Notes under the pieces: model-generated
Told to the model about the DNA's origin: nothing
Database searches by the model: none
What the model saw: only the letters and a program-made list of their open reading frames with translations
Part shown: piece by piece, positions 13,435-24,500 of the stretch
Numbering within the stretch: the stretch's first letter is position 1
How the letters are laid out: each line of letters opens with the position of its first letter
Assembly: GCA_033816765.1 (NCBI GenBank)
Contig: CM066295.1
Location: 806,001 to 870,000 of the forward strand
Reading direction: 5' to 3'
Source of the DNA: Nothopassalora personata
Taxonomy: Eukaryota; Ascomycota; Dothideomycetes; Mycosphaerellales; Mycosphaerellaceae
Length of the DNA stretch: 64,000 nt
Made by a program: the position numbers and the translations under genes

Positions 13435-13681
13435 TGTTAAGTTAAGACCTAATAGGATACGTAGTTAGCAGCGGAGTGGAGTAAGAGATCAATCTTCAAC
13501 TAGCTAATAGCCACAGGGCATACAGCAATATATTAGGAACTAATGTGTGAATTGTGTTAGATGTCTATCTAAGCTAAAGGGGAGAGAAGGTGTCTTCCGA
13601 TAAGCTAAGTTATCGTAGATGCCTTAGGCTATTAGATCACAACCTAACTGTTAGCTCCCCCTAAGATGCTACATCTTAATA
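13435..13681 (-). repeat. 5' LTR of copia-1
   Basis: The 247-bp copy starts TGTTAAGTTAAGACC. Its last bases are CTTAATA where the partner has CTTAACA, a CA-to-TA change. It is followed by the duplication AGGAT. Confidence 0.93.
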
Positions 13682-13686
13682 AGGAT

Positions 13687-13846
13687 CGCATTATACACGC
13701 AACCGGCTCGTGTACTTAGAGGTAGGTCCGTAATAAAATCTATAGTGATTTCCTACTACGGCTACTCCGGTCTAGGAAGCGGTTATAGCCTACTATAGGG
13801 TCGATAGCGTTTAGCCTTCGAACCCTAGTAGGTTCTATAGGCTTAG
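13687..13846 (-). pseudogene. Chromovirus B integrase, middle fragment
   Basis: This 160-bp piece of B lies between its two nested insertions. The minus strand reads EITIDFITDLPLSTRAGCVY, the integrase catalytic-core segment that precedes VDRYLKM in 7080-8067. It ends at the CTTAG duplicated by the gag-only element. Confidence 0.85.
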
Positions 13847-14187
13847 TGTTGCGGTTGGGCCTTGTCCCTCGTCACGTGGGTGGCCTAGGAAGTGTCGATC
13901 CTCGATATGTCTCTAAAGTAGTGTGAACGAGAGTTCACTACAAGGTTGCAACTTAACACAAGAGTGTTGATTTGAGTTGAGCACGAGGCTCCTATCTACT
14001 CGTAAAGAAGCGTCGTCTATATAGTGCCATGTCTTGGCGTAACTGATCAGACTGAGCAGACTGATCACTGAGCAGACTGAGCGAACTGATCACTGAGCTG
14101 ATCAGTCTGAGCGAAGTCGACCTGCTCAGTTTCGGTCCTTCCCGAAGAATGAGTGGCTGTGGGTTCTTCCTGAACCGAACCGTAACA
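13847..14187 (-). repeat. 3' LTR of gag-only element
   Basis: The 341-bp repeat starts TGTTGCGGTT and ends CCGTAACA. It holds an array of short repeats of TGATCA and ACTGAGC/CAGACTGA units near 14040-14130, and a CACGTG box near 13873. Confidence 0.95.
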
Positions 14188-14203
14188 CCATCCCCCTCTT
14201 AGT
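14188..14203 (-). promoter_or_regulatory. Polypurine tract of gag-only element
   Basis: The minus strand reads AAGAGGGGGATGG immediately before the 3' LTR (TGTTACGG). This is the expected position of the plus-strand DNA primer. Confidence 0.6.
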
Positions 14204-14247
14204 CTAGTTCCGTCCCGGAACTTCTTACATAACCCGCTTGTCACCGT

Positions 14248-14938
14248 ATGTTTCGAGCTGCACCCGCAATGTCTTCCTCCAAATCGTTTTCTAAAACATC
14301 TCTTCGAAGAAAGGCGCTCGCCATCGATATTGAGAGAACCGGTGTTGAAATGGCTCCTTGTCATCATTGCCGTGCCGCAAGGGTCCCTGCCCTCGCCGAG
14401 CGTCCGAAGTGCATCGTGTCGCCCCGTTCCGGAAAATGCTCAGAGTGTATACGCAAAGGATACTCCGATTGCGATGTGACACTTTCGGCACACGAGTGGA
14501 CGAAATTTCGCGATATCCGTGACGGTCTCCAACGTGAGCTCGAGCGTGCGGAGGAGAAGGAGGTGGAGCTTCTCCATCAGCAAGCCGAGCTGGCCCAGCG
14601 TATCATACGCCAAAAGGCCAAGAAGATTTGTCTTCGCAAGCAGCTTCGCCTCGCATCCGGCAAGGCCGACGATGCCGTGGCGAAGGAGCTTGAAGAGCTT
14701 GAGGCTGAGGATCGGGAGGGGGAAGGTGCTGCTGGCGTTGAGACGACATCCTCTGGCAAGGAATTCGATCCTTGGCAGATGCCGCCTCAGGATTGGGAAC
14801 AGCTGTGTGACCCTTCCTTTCCTTGGACCGTCCCTCCGCTGGCCTCCTTGTCGTAAGTTCTTATCCAGTAGTCGTGTTTTTGTGTCGCTGTATTGACTTC
14901 TGTGTCCTAGGCCATCAAATCAAGAAGCCGCTGTTTGA
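14248..14938 (+). CDS. Cys-rich coiled-coil protein encoded antisense to gag in the gag-only element
   Basis: Exon 1 (14248-14852) gives about 201 residues. A likely 58-bp intron (14853-14910; donor GTAAGT, branch TTGAC, acceptor CCTAG) leads to a short exon ending SPSNQEAAV with TGA at 14936-14938. Without splicing the frame stops at 14856. Residues 38-76 hold CHHC and KCSECIRKGYSDCD, a possible metal-binding C-x2-C-x7-C. Residues about 85-160 are a charged heptad-rich coiled coil (LQRELERAEEKEVELLHQQ), followed by an acidic tail. The start could be Met1 or the Met at 14269. It ends 27 bp from the Gag stop on the other strand, so the genes converge without overlap. No enzyme fold is visible. 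Zinc binding and function are unknown. It may be a regulator or Gag partner, but that is speculation. Confidence 0.72.
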
Positions 14939-14965
14939 TGCCTTGCTGTCCTCAGGTTGTTTCTG

Positions 14966-15955
14966 CTAGGCAGATTTCGAGAAGAAGTTCTCGCATTCCT
15001 GGTATGTATTCTCTTCGCGAATCATTGCGTTGAACTCGCGGCTAACCATGTTCTTTTTCTTGCAGTTCTTTGCAAAGTGGCCTTGCTCGCCACATACGTA
15101 GCAGGTGGAACCTTTGCTCTTCAGCCCCCTTCCTGTCCTACGCTCCGTTACGTCCAATTCCATTGGATCTCCGTAACTAGGGTCCTGACTTCTGGCCTTG
15201 AAGCCCCCTCTTCCGCCCGCGGCGGGTCTTTGGTATCCAGGCTGTACGAATCGGTCGTATCTCAAATCCTGGAGCCTTTCGTCGATTTCCTTTGCTACCT
15301 TAATCATCGCCCCTAGCGTAACGACGCTGGCGTTTCGGGATAGCTCAGCTTTGACATTGTCCTTTAGTCCGAGGTAGAATTGCGATCGCAGTGCTGCGTC
15401 GTTCCATTCCAGGTCGGCGGCATATCCTTGGAACTCTGAGGCGTATAGCGCTACAGAAGTGGTCTGTCGAAGTTGTCGGATATGTCGGTCGGCGTATACC
15501 TCCTCATTAGGTATCCCGTATAGATCATCGAGTTTCGTCTCAAACTCGTCGTAGTCGTGAAAAATTTTTCGAGTCTCCGTTTTCGGTGTTTCCCCCTCAC
15601 CCTGGTTATGGAGCCAGTCCTTGAGGTATGGTCGGAATCCTCTAGCTGCTTTTCCACGTAGGAAGGATGCGGCGTACAAGACCTTGCTGGCCTCGCCTTG
15701 AAACTGGTGTGCGTTGAAGTGAAGGTACAACTGAACCTGCAGTTGAAAAGCCTCCAGTTTGTCCTTAGTCCCGTCGAACGTCTCCGGCGTGGACACCTTA
15801 GGTGCACGGTGGTGGTCCAATGGGTTCAGCATGCCCATAGGAGTGTTGTTGTTCTTGCTGCTTCCTGTAATCGACATTTCGCTCATTCGTTCCGTGATGC
15901 CAGTTGACTGTGGCTGTTGTCGTGACGGACTCCGGGTAGCGTCTCTCCCAGACAT
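14966..15955 (-). CDS. Gag nucleocapsid protein of the gag-only element
   Basis: An intact 329-residue protein starts at ATG 15955, about 40 bp inside the 5' LTR. It has a disordered polar N terminus (residues 1-50). A retrotransposon Gag domain follows (about 55-215: KVSTPETFDGTKDKLEAF, then FLRGKAARGFRPYLKDWL). Then comes a basic Gly-Arg stretch and one CCHC zinc knuckle, CYVCGEQGHFAKNC, near residue 290. This is the usual Ty3/gypsy Gag order. Gag forms virus-like particles and packages RNA. The frame ends 30 residues after the knuckle, with no protease or RT behind it, so this is a complete Gag rather than a truncated Gag-Pol. It should need Pol from a related element in trans. Confidence 0.93.
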   Translation of the reverse strand: MSGRDATRSPSRQQPQSTGITERMSEMSITGSSKNNNTPMGMLNPLDHHRAPKVSTPETFDGTKDKLEAFQLQVQLYLHFNAHQFQGEASKVLYAASFLRGKAARGFRPYLKDWLHNQGEGETPKTETRKIFHDYDEFETKLDDLYGIPNEEVYADRHIRQLRQTTSVALYASEFQGYAADLEWNDAALRSQFYLGLKDNVKAELSRNASVVTLGAMIKVAKEIDERLQDLRYDRFVQPGYQRPAAGGRGGFKARSQDPSYGDPMELDVTERRTGRGLKSKGSTCYVCGEQGHFAKNCKKKNMVSREFNAMIREENTYQECENFFSKSA

Positions 15956-15994
15956 ATAATCGATAGCACTCCCCGCGGCTTTTGGTGCTCAAAG

Positions 15995-16335
15995 TGTTGC
16001 GGTTGGGCCTTGTCCCTCGTCACGTGGGTGGCCTAGGAAGTGTCGATCCTCGATATGTCTCTAAAGTAGTGTGAACGAGAGTTCACTACAAGGTTGCAAC
16101 TTAACACAAGAGTGTTGATTTGAGTTGAGCACGAGGCTCCTATCTACTCGTAAAGAAGCGTCGTCTATATAGTGCCATGTCTTGGCGTAACTGATCAGAC
16201 TGAGCAGACTGATCACTGAGCAGACTGAGCGAACTGATCACTGAGCTGATCAGTCTGAGCGAAGTCGACCTGCTCAGTTTCGGTCCTTCCCGAAGAATGA
16301 GTGGCTGTGGGTTCTTCCTGAACCGAACCGTAACA
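15995..16335 (-). repeat. 5' LTR of gag-only element
   Basis: The 341-bp copy appears identical to 13847-14187 by eye. It is followed by the duplication CTTAG. Internal sequence starts CTTTGAGCACCAAAAGCC on the minus strand; no standard tRNA 3'-end primer site (TGG...) is evident there. Confidence 0.95.
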
Positions 16336-16340
16336 CTTAG

Positions 16341-19300
16341 ACGTATTACTTCACGCCCGTACTAAGTGAGTCCTACTAATAATTACGTCGTAATAGCTCT
16401 TTAGTCTTAGTCCTTCTAAAGTAACCCGCGAGGACGTCGTCGTAGTACATAAAAATTAGATGCGACCTAATTACGTAATCCCTAGGTACTACGATCGCGT
16501 CTCCGTAGTATATAAGGTCATCCTTTACATGCTATCCCTTAGCGTCCCTCGCGCTTAGCGCCTACGCTAAGTATACGATACACTAGTTGTCTTACTACTA
16601 CGCGATCTTTATTAAGAGTAGGATTAACTTACCCGTCGAGCTATAAGCTTAACCCTATATTACTGTAGCGCATACTACTACTAGTAACGACGGCTTATCT
16701 TAATAGGGAAGGTTACCTCTCCGTACTACTATTACCGCGCCTATGTCGCCCTAGATCGCCTCGTAGGTAGTAAGTACGCGCTTTACCGTCGGCTCGCTTG
16801 TCCCTTCTAGAGACTCCTTCTAGAAAGATAGCTTACTTTATAAGGTAGGTAGTAAGTTCGAAGTTTATTACGTTATAGCTACGTAGTTACTACGTCTCGA
16901 AGGCGCGTCGGCTAGGTTAGTCTTACCCGGCCGATGCTCTACTATAAAATTAAAAGACTATAGGAACGTAGCCTATCGAGCTTACCGCCTATTTAGCTAC
17001 TTTACTATTATAAAGCCCTATAGGTTAGCGTAGTCGACTAGTACTCGTACCGCATGCGTAGCGCCCTCTAGGTATAGCCTCTAATGCTTAAAAGCCTTAA
17101 CTACTATAAGTAGCTCCTAATCGTACGTCTCGTAGTTACACTCGGCTAGTATTATCTTACGTGAATAGAAGGTAATTAGATGCCACTTAGTCCTAAACAG
17201 CTAAGAGATAATGCCTACAATCGTAAAACCTAAGGCATCCGTCTTAACCCTCGTACGTAACGAAGGATCGAAGTGCCTTAGGATAGGTGCTCCGAGGAAC
17301 CTAGCTTTTAGCCGTTAGAACGCTTACTCCTCGTAAGCGGACTACATAAGAGGCCCTTGCTTCTTACTATTCTTACATCCCTTTAGTAGGTCTATTAATA
17401 GCTTCGCAATCCTCGAGTACCCTTCGATAAAGCGCCTATAGAAGTTATAGAATCCTAGGAAGGATTAAACCTTATAAAAACTCGTAGGCGTAGGCTATTC
17501 CTCGATTACGGCTACCCTACTTCTATCTATCGATACGCCTACGACGCTTACGATGAATCCTAGGAACTCGGCATTCTCCTAGAAGAAGCGACACTTCTTA
17601 GGGTTTACGAATAGAGTAAACTTCCGTAGCCTCGTAAGCACTTCGCGCACGGCTCGTACGTGTACCTTACGCGTCTCGCTATAGATAAGGATATTATCTA
17701 GGTAGACTACGTAAATGTTATTAACTAAGCCGGTTAGCGCCTTATTAATATACCCTTAAAAGGTTACTAGTGCGTTAGTTAACCCGAACGGCATTACTAG
17801 GTACTCGTAGTGTCCGTATCGCGTGCGAAACGTAGTCTTCTACTTATCGCCTCGCTGAATAGAGATACGATAGTAGGCGTCCTTTAAATCGATTATAGTA
17901 AAGAACCTAGAACCTAATAGCCTATCTAGCGTCTCGCTAATTAGGGGCAGGGGGTATCGGTTCTTTACTATAATCTCATTTAAGCCTCTATAGTCTATAT
18001 AGAGCCTAAGGGTACCGTCTTTCTTTAGTACGAATAAGATAGGCGTACCCGCCTCGCTTACGGACCGCCTAATCTACCCCTTCTCTATTACTTACGTAAG
18101 GTACTCCTTTAAGGCCTCTAACTTAGTTAAGGACTAGTAGTATAGCGGCTTAAAAGGGGGTTTCTTTCCTTTAACGAGATTAATCGTATACTTAACCCCG
18201 TCGGGCATCTTACGCTTCGCCTACTTATTAGGTGCGTATATATCTCGGAAGTCTATAAATTCTTTAGGCTACGAGGGGCCCTCTCCTTCGGGTACTACTA
18301 TAGTAATAGCCCGAACACTCATCGTATAAACCTACTTTAAGCTCTCGAGATCCCTAAGGAACTCGCGTACGTTACGCTACTAAATCGTAGGCGTCTCTAT
18401 ACCGTAGTACTACTAGTCCTTACAATCGCTCTTCACGATCCGATTGCGGTACCTCTAGGGTCTACCTAAAATCACTAATAGCCTACCTATAGGTACCGCG
18501 TAGTAGATAGCGTCACTTACGCGCTCTACTCCCGCGTTATTAGCGAGTCGTAGCCGAACCGTAAAGGCGCCGTAGCAATACCCTAGGTTATGCGTATACG
18601 ACTCTAACTTCGGTAGCCTTACCCTATTAATGGGTTATATTTAATGTCGGAGTATATACTTATACGATACTAGGCTAAGATCCGTATAGTTATCTAGGAG
18701 AAACGTAGCCTCGCGAAAGCCCTTACGAGTCTCGACTACGCCTCGCAAGTGACGCGCTAGACACGCATCTACTCGCCTTAAAGGGTCGACTTTAGGAAAA
18801 CTCGGACTTAGGAGCGACCTACTTCTAGTCCTCTACCTTTTCCCTAGTCGCTACCCTTCTTAGTTAGAGCCTTCGTAGCGTCTACCCTACGAACCGCTTA
18901 CGCGTTACGGTCCTTCCATAGGTACCTATTCGGGTAATCCGTCTTAATGTGACCCTTCTTATAGCATCTATAGTACTCCGCTTTAGTCCTATCGAAGGTT
19001 ATAGACGATCCGCCGGCGTCCCGCTAGTAACTCGTACCCGGGTCGCGCGACGCCTAACTATGCTTCTACTACTTCGAGCTACGATCGCTTCGCCCTTAGT
19101 CGCCCTTAGTCTCTCGCCTACGGCGACTATGCTGCCCGCGGTCGTGCCCTCCGCTACTACGCTCCGTGCTTTTAATGCGCGAAGCTAGGATTACTAGTTC
19201 CTCTCTAGTTATTAGGATATTATAAAACTTAACGATTGCGGACCGTAGGCTAGGCGTAAGCTTAGCGAGCATGTGTCGCACGCGTTACGCTTCCGTATAG

Positions 19301-19990
19301 TCCCCTAACTAATCCTCTATAACATCTAGCTTAGTTGTAAACTAACGTACTATCTAGTTATCCTTCTATTTTACCGCCTCGTACTCTAACATTACGTTAA
19401 GTACGCGGTTTATAGAGTTACCGCATGTGTCTCGACAGAACTCCTTAAAGTCCTAGTATATATACCCTTTAAGGTTAAGGACGCTATAGTTAGCGTACTA
19501 TCGCTCACTTACCTCTCCGCTTAGGTATATAACCCTATACAGGACCTTTAACTCGTTCGTTGTATACGTGCCGCCTAAGAGGGTAAAGATAAGAGAGAGC
19601 TCCCTTAGGAATACCCGTGCTTTCTTAATCGAGTCCCCTCTAAAAGGCGTAGGTTCTTTAAGACGTAAACGTGTCGTATACGATGCGACCGCGCCTCGAG
19701 CTACGATATTATCGTTAGTTACTATAGATAGAGGAGGGGGAGTAGGGGATGGTTCTCCGCCGGATTCACCCTAAGGGTCCGCCGGCGGCACGCTTACGTC
19801 CCGTAAGATCTCTAACTGTTTAATCTCCCTCTATATCTCCTTCTCCTTAACCTCTACCCGAAGGGCATCCCTCCTTGCGACTAAGGCTACACGCCTCGCT
19901 TATTGCTAGGCCCTAGGGCTTAGGGGAGCCGTAGGCGTAGCGCTACTGTCGTCGCGTTCGGACTCTATAGCGTATATAGATTATAACGAA
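16341..19990 (-). pseudogene. Chromovirus B Gag, protease, RT and RNase H (RIP-damaged)
   Basis: This is the N-terminal part of the B polyprotein on the minus strand. A Gag zinc knuckle near 18930-18975 reads YYRCYKKGHIKTDY, with two of its Cys now Tyr (TGC to TAC). RT shows VMPFGLTNALVTF near 17755-17800 and VYLDNILIYS near 17690-17720 (YLDD changed to YLDN). RNase H and the N-terminal integrase follow to 16341, where the young gag-only element interrupts the frame. Stops are TAG or TAA throughout. Gag extends to about 19990, beside the 5' LTR. Confidence 0.88.
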
Positions 19991-20005
19991 GAGAAGAATT
20001 AGAAC

Positions 20006-20201
20006 TGTTAAGGGATGTCGTAATGTATAGCACGCCTACGACCTACTAGTCGTAGATGAACTAATTCTTACCTTTTGTTTAAGACGCATTGCGCGTCGTA
20101 AGGTGTACGTATACGTGTTACGTGCGGCTTAGTAGCCGGTCGCGACCGTATGTTACATGTAAGGCCACATGTAAGGGTTAGCTACTAGGCTGCCCCTTAC
20201 A
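20006..20201 (-). repeat. 5' LTR of chromovirus B
   Basis: This is the 196-bp partner of 5494-5689, starting TGTTAAGGGATGTC and ending CCCCTTACA. CTTTT follows at 20202-20206. Confidence 0.92.
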
Positions 20202-20206
20202 CTTTT

Positions 20207-21500
20207 TAAGAAGCTTTTAGTAAGGTATGCTATATATATAATAGTGTTTTAAGGGTGTTACTAACTTGTAAGTAGCATTATAGTAGATGTTGTTAAGTAG
20301 ACTACTATAAACTAGTTTAGTAGTACTAGTAATGTCTTTAGTAGTGGATTTAGCTCTAGTAACGATTAAGATCCTAATAAGCGTCCTCCTAGTAATAGTA
20401 GAAAGGGTCTACCTATATCTAGTAGGATCTCTAAGCGTAAGACCCTTATTAAGGCACTTAGACTAGTTAAGGTCGTATTTCTAACACTATTACTATAAAC
20501 CTTAATAGTAGTTAGAACTACCTTCCTACCTTATAGGCTTCCGCTATAGACTATCTTATTTAGTACTTTAGTAGCGCCTACAACCGCTATAAGGAGAGAT
20601 CTAACCTTCCCTTTTCTAGCTGCTATACTATTCTAGGATAGTTTAAGGGCTACTATACTAACTGCGCTCTTAACAATTATTACGACAAGTGTAGCTTCTT
20701 CTCTCTACGGACCCTATAGTAGAGTGCCGCTAGTCTATCTAGAACCTACTAGTAGCCTAGTATAGGTTATACTCGCTCCGCTAGTGCTGCATTCTAGGGT
20801 AGTGTACAGTATAGTTGATCTCCTCCTATTATACGTAGTAGTCCTCTACGTAAGGGCTTCCTATCTCTAGTTCTATACTCTCCTAGTATAAGTACCTCTA
20901 GATATAGTCTTTAGATGCTACCTACCTAGCTTATTCCTAGCGATGTGGACTAGCGCCTAAGCATCCCTAGGGCTCCTAGTAATAGTTCTAGAACTGTCCT
21001 CCTAGAGCTTCGCCTCCTATTCTCTAACTCCCTCTCTTAGGATAAGGTTACTACCTTAATTCGTTAGTTCCTGAAGCGCTTAGGCACTAATAATAACTTT
21101 TAGGAGGGTGCTATATTAAACTCGACTTCCTATAAGAGGGGTTCTAGAGGCTCTAGTAGTTTTAGTAGTAAGTAGTAGTCTAGATAGTGTACTTACATTA
21201 GGTCTTAGTAATTTAGTTAGGGCTAAAGGATAAAATAGCCGTTATAAGCAAGGGCGGTCTACTTCTCTGTTTCCTTTTGTTTTAATACTATAGCTCCCCT
21301 AAATTAGAGTCTATAATAATGAACTAGATCTTACCTTAAAAGGCGGCTCTAAAGCAGGCCTCTCTATAGTCTAGTTACATAAGCATAGCAAGATATACGA
21401 TACCCTAAATGAATCTAGCCCTTAAGGCTAATAAAATAAAAACTTTCCTCTACTGTCTCTAAACAAATGAGATATTGCTTCATAAATACTTATAAACAAA
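20207..21500 (+). other. RIPped sequence with a possible decayed Cys-rich gene
   Basis: This continues the DNA into which chromovirus B jumped (joins 5488/5493). No LTR or Pol motif is visible. A plus-strand frame around 20590-20930, interrupted by TAG codons, reads YTNCALNNYYDKCSF near 20651-20692. With Tyr restored to Cys this gives C-x2-C-x8-C, reminiscent of the Cys-rich N termini of the two antisense genes above. It points towards the end of the copia-2 pol gene, so it may be that element's antisense gene or a remnant of another element. The homology is uncertain. Confidence 0.35.
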
Positions 21501-21549
21501 TGAAGATCTTGCTATATACAAATAAAAGTGTGGTTAGTCTCTAGAAGCC

Positions 21550-24500
21550 TCCCTTAGAGAATGTGGTTTAGTAACTTTAGCTTTATAAGCCAATCTATAA
21601 GCTACTATACAGTAGGGATATACTTAACTATAATTAAGCCTTCTTTATGAACATGTCTACAAAAGTGGTTCCTTAGTCTAACATGCTTAGTTCTTCTATA
21701 GTTAGTGTAATCTCTAACTAGCTTAATAGTAGACTAGTTGTCTATAAAGATCTTAAAGGCTTAAGCTTTATAGTTAGTTATTTTCTAGGTTTTATAGAGT
21801 AGATTTCTTAACTATATTACTTCCCTACAGCATTTAGTTAAGGCTACATACTCTACTTTAGTGCTTAATAGCACTATCTCCTTCTATAGGTTGGATTTCT
21901 AGATAATAGGACTTCTAGCCATTTTGACTAGGAGTCCTAAGGTGGATCTACCTATTAGATCTCTAGAGAAATTAGAGTCTATGTAGATCTCTAGCTTTAG
22001 GGATTGTGTTTTTCTAAAGATTAGGCACTTGTTAATTATTCTAGCAATGTATCTCTAAACATGCTTTACTGTAGTAATATGTTCTACTAAAGGATTAGCT
22101 AAGAATTTAGCTAAGTGGTTTATTACATAGGAGATATCTAGCCTAGTCTAGTTAGCTAGGTACTAGAGTTCCCTAATTAATGTATTGAATAGATTATAAT
22201 CCTATATGTTGCATTGCTCTTTATAAGCTTTATATAGGCGGTTAAGGGGATACTTAACACTTTTAGCTAAGTCTAGGCTATGTTTCTAAAGTTTCTCTAA
22301 AGTATAGTGCTTTTAGGAGACATAGAGATCTCTATTCTTTTCACTCTTTAGTTGTATGCCTAGGAAAAGGTTAGTGTTAACAGTTTTAATAGAGTACTTG
22401 TTCTTTAGTCTAGCAATGAACCCCTTAATCTTCTAATTACTGTCGCTAAAGATCTAAAAGTTATCTACATATAGGAGAACTAAAAGATTCTCCCCCTAAA
22501 AAAGACATACATTAGAATTAAGTCTCTTTAGGCCCAATTCTTCTAGAGCTTCCTTAGCACCATAGTACTAGAGGTTTGTAGCTTGTTTTAATCTATATAG
22601 TCCGTTCTTGATTTCTAGGACTTTATTAGATGGATCTTTCTTAATAAGTTCTACCCCTTCTAGTAGTTTAATGTACAAAGGTCTATTAATGTTAGGATTT
22701 ATAAATGCTGTTTCAACATTAATCTGTCTCCTCTTCTAGCTAAGAACTGTGCATAGGGCTAGGAGAATCCTACTTATTAGTAGCCTTAGGGTTAGAGCAA
22801 AGGTTTTAACATAGTCTATCCCTTGCTTTTAAGTAAACCCCTTTACTACCTATCTAGCTCTACGCTTCTTAATAGACCTATTAGGAAGATACTTATAGTG
22901 TAGGACCTATTTTCCTATAAGCAGTTTCCTACCCTTAGGGACTTTCTATAATAGGATCTATATAATATATTCTATGTCTTCTAAGGAGTTGAATTTCTTT
23001 CTAATTGCCCTAATCTATTTAGCTCTATTAGGTCTGTTTAATGCTTTAGTTAGGGTAGTAGGATCTGCAAGCTTCCCCTTATTTATATTATCTATAGCTA
23101 TTATAGCGAATACTTTCTTAAGTTTACTATAATTATAATAGGATCTATTCTATCTTAAACTTCTCCTAGTTAGCTTAGGATAGACCTTAGCTTATTTAGT
23201 CTTTATAGGCTTATAAGTCCTATCTCTCTTCCTCTTGCTAATGTGTAGGGTAGGGTAGAATAGTGTTATAGCCTAATTAGGGTCTTCTTACATAGCTAGG
23301 GCTATGTCTTCTTAGTGTAGTTCTTTAGACTATAAAGTCTAAGGCTTATGCTCTATAGGGGATTGTTCCTAGAGCTAGGTGTGCTCTATAGGAGATTGTT
23401 CCTAAAGCTAGGTGTGCTCTATAGGAGACTGTTCCTAGAGCTAGGGGGATGTGTCTCTAAATAGTAGACGTGAATCTTCTGTCCTATGCTCCCCCTAAGA
23501 CTAACCTTAGTTAGGGGAGACTTATTGCGAAGCCCTTTGTGTTTTAGGTTAGTTACTATACTACTGTAGCTCCCCCTCTAGCTACATAGCTCCCCTTAAA
23601 GGTTTATAGGGTTAGTAACTCGCTTCTAGCTCGTGTAGCCCTTTATAAGGCATATAAATACCTTTATAGTAAGGGTCCTTAGGGTTATTATAGGGGTGTC
23701 TAAGGAAGGTAATCTAGTTATCTAGGATAGCATGCTTATTACTAGTAGTAAGCTAGGAGCTCTTAACAGTCTACCCTATCTACTCTCCCTAAGCGACCTA
23801 CTTGCCTATAGGGATTTAGTATTGCGAGTTCTACAAGAAATCTTCATTAAAAGTTATATAGGGGGAATAGGTTATCTTATAGACCTATTTTCCCTTCTCC
23901 TACTATAGCTTCTATAGTAGGTAGTTAGTTAATAAACTACCCTAGAATCCTATATGCTACTATATGTCCGCCCTTATAGAGAACTTTTTAGACTTAGTAT
24001 AATTGTCGTTATGTTTATATGCTTTATATCTAAACCTCCTTACATTCCTTAAGTCTATCTCTTTAACATTAATGCCTAGGTCCTTCTTAAAGTTAATCTA
24101 TAGTACATTTTTTGTTGTTAAGTTAAAGAGGCGGTTCGTAATATAGCATGCAAAATCTATAGCCTAGGGCTAGAGGTTCTATAGCAAGCTAGAGTCTATA
24201 AGCATAGCTCTAGCCTTGTTAATAATAACTTTATTCGAAGCTTTAGCAATTCTATTCTACGTAGGTGTGTATGGTAATACAAAATCCTATCTAATTCCTT
24301 TATGTTAGGCATATGTTCTAAGTTTAATGTTATTAAATTCCCTACTACCATCTAAGAACTAGATCTTAGGTTTCTTCTTATAGTAGTTCTACATTATAGT
24401 AAGCTAAGTCTTAATTGCTATTAGAGCATCACTTTTCTTTAGAAGTAGCAAGTACTATCTCATCCTAGTTTTAGCACACGTAAGTATAAGGCAATATACG

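Larger units (their letters stand above)
8068..13681 (-). mobile_element. Ty1/copia element copia-1, nested in chromovirus B integrase
   Basis: This complete element has two 247-bp LTRs (8068-8314 and 13435-13681) and the 5-bp duplication AGGAT (8063-8067 and 13682-13686). Gag-Pol is on the minus strand. A copia-type primer-binding site abuts the right-hand (5') LTR. It splits the B integrase between the codons for DFITDLP...CVYNAIL and VIVDRY. It keeps many more CA and TG dinucleotides than the gypsy elements, so it was RIPped less or differently. Confidence 0.95.
13847..16335 (-). mobile_element. Young gag-only (non-autonomous) LTR retrotransposon with an antisense gene
   Basis: This 2,489-bp element has two 341-bp LTRs (13847-14187, 15995-16335) that I read as identical, plus the 5-bp duplication CTTAG (13842-13846, 16336-16340). 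It is not RIPped and has normal CA and TG. It encodes Gag on the minus strand and no protease, RT or integrase, so it needs another element's Pol. A second gene lies on the plus strand and converges on gag. Identical LTRs and absence of RIP make it the most recent arrival seen here. Confidence 0.95.
5494..20201 (-). mobile_element. Ty3/gypsy chromovirus B, RIPped, with two nested insertions
   Basis: This LTR retrotransposon is defined by two direct 196-bp LTRs (5494-5689 and 20006-20201). They are flanked by the 5-bp target duplication CTTTT (5489-5493 and 20202-20206). Gag-Pol lies on the minus strand and is broken by copia-1 at 8068-13681 and by the gag-only element at 13847-16335. Each insertion carries its own duplication, so B is older than both. 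An extra gene lies on the opposite strand between the chromodomain and the left (3') LTR. CA and TG are nearly absent while CG persists, consistent with heavy RIP. The element is dead. Confidence 0.93.

Noticed and set aside
14065..14367. 100-residue minus-strand frame across the gag-only LTR
   Set aside because: It overlaps the LTR and the antisense gene and has low-complexity composition from the LTR repeat array. It is a shadow.
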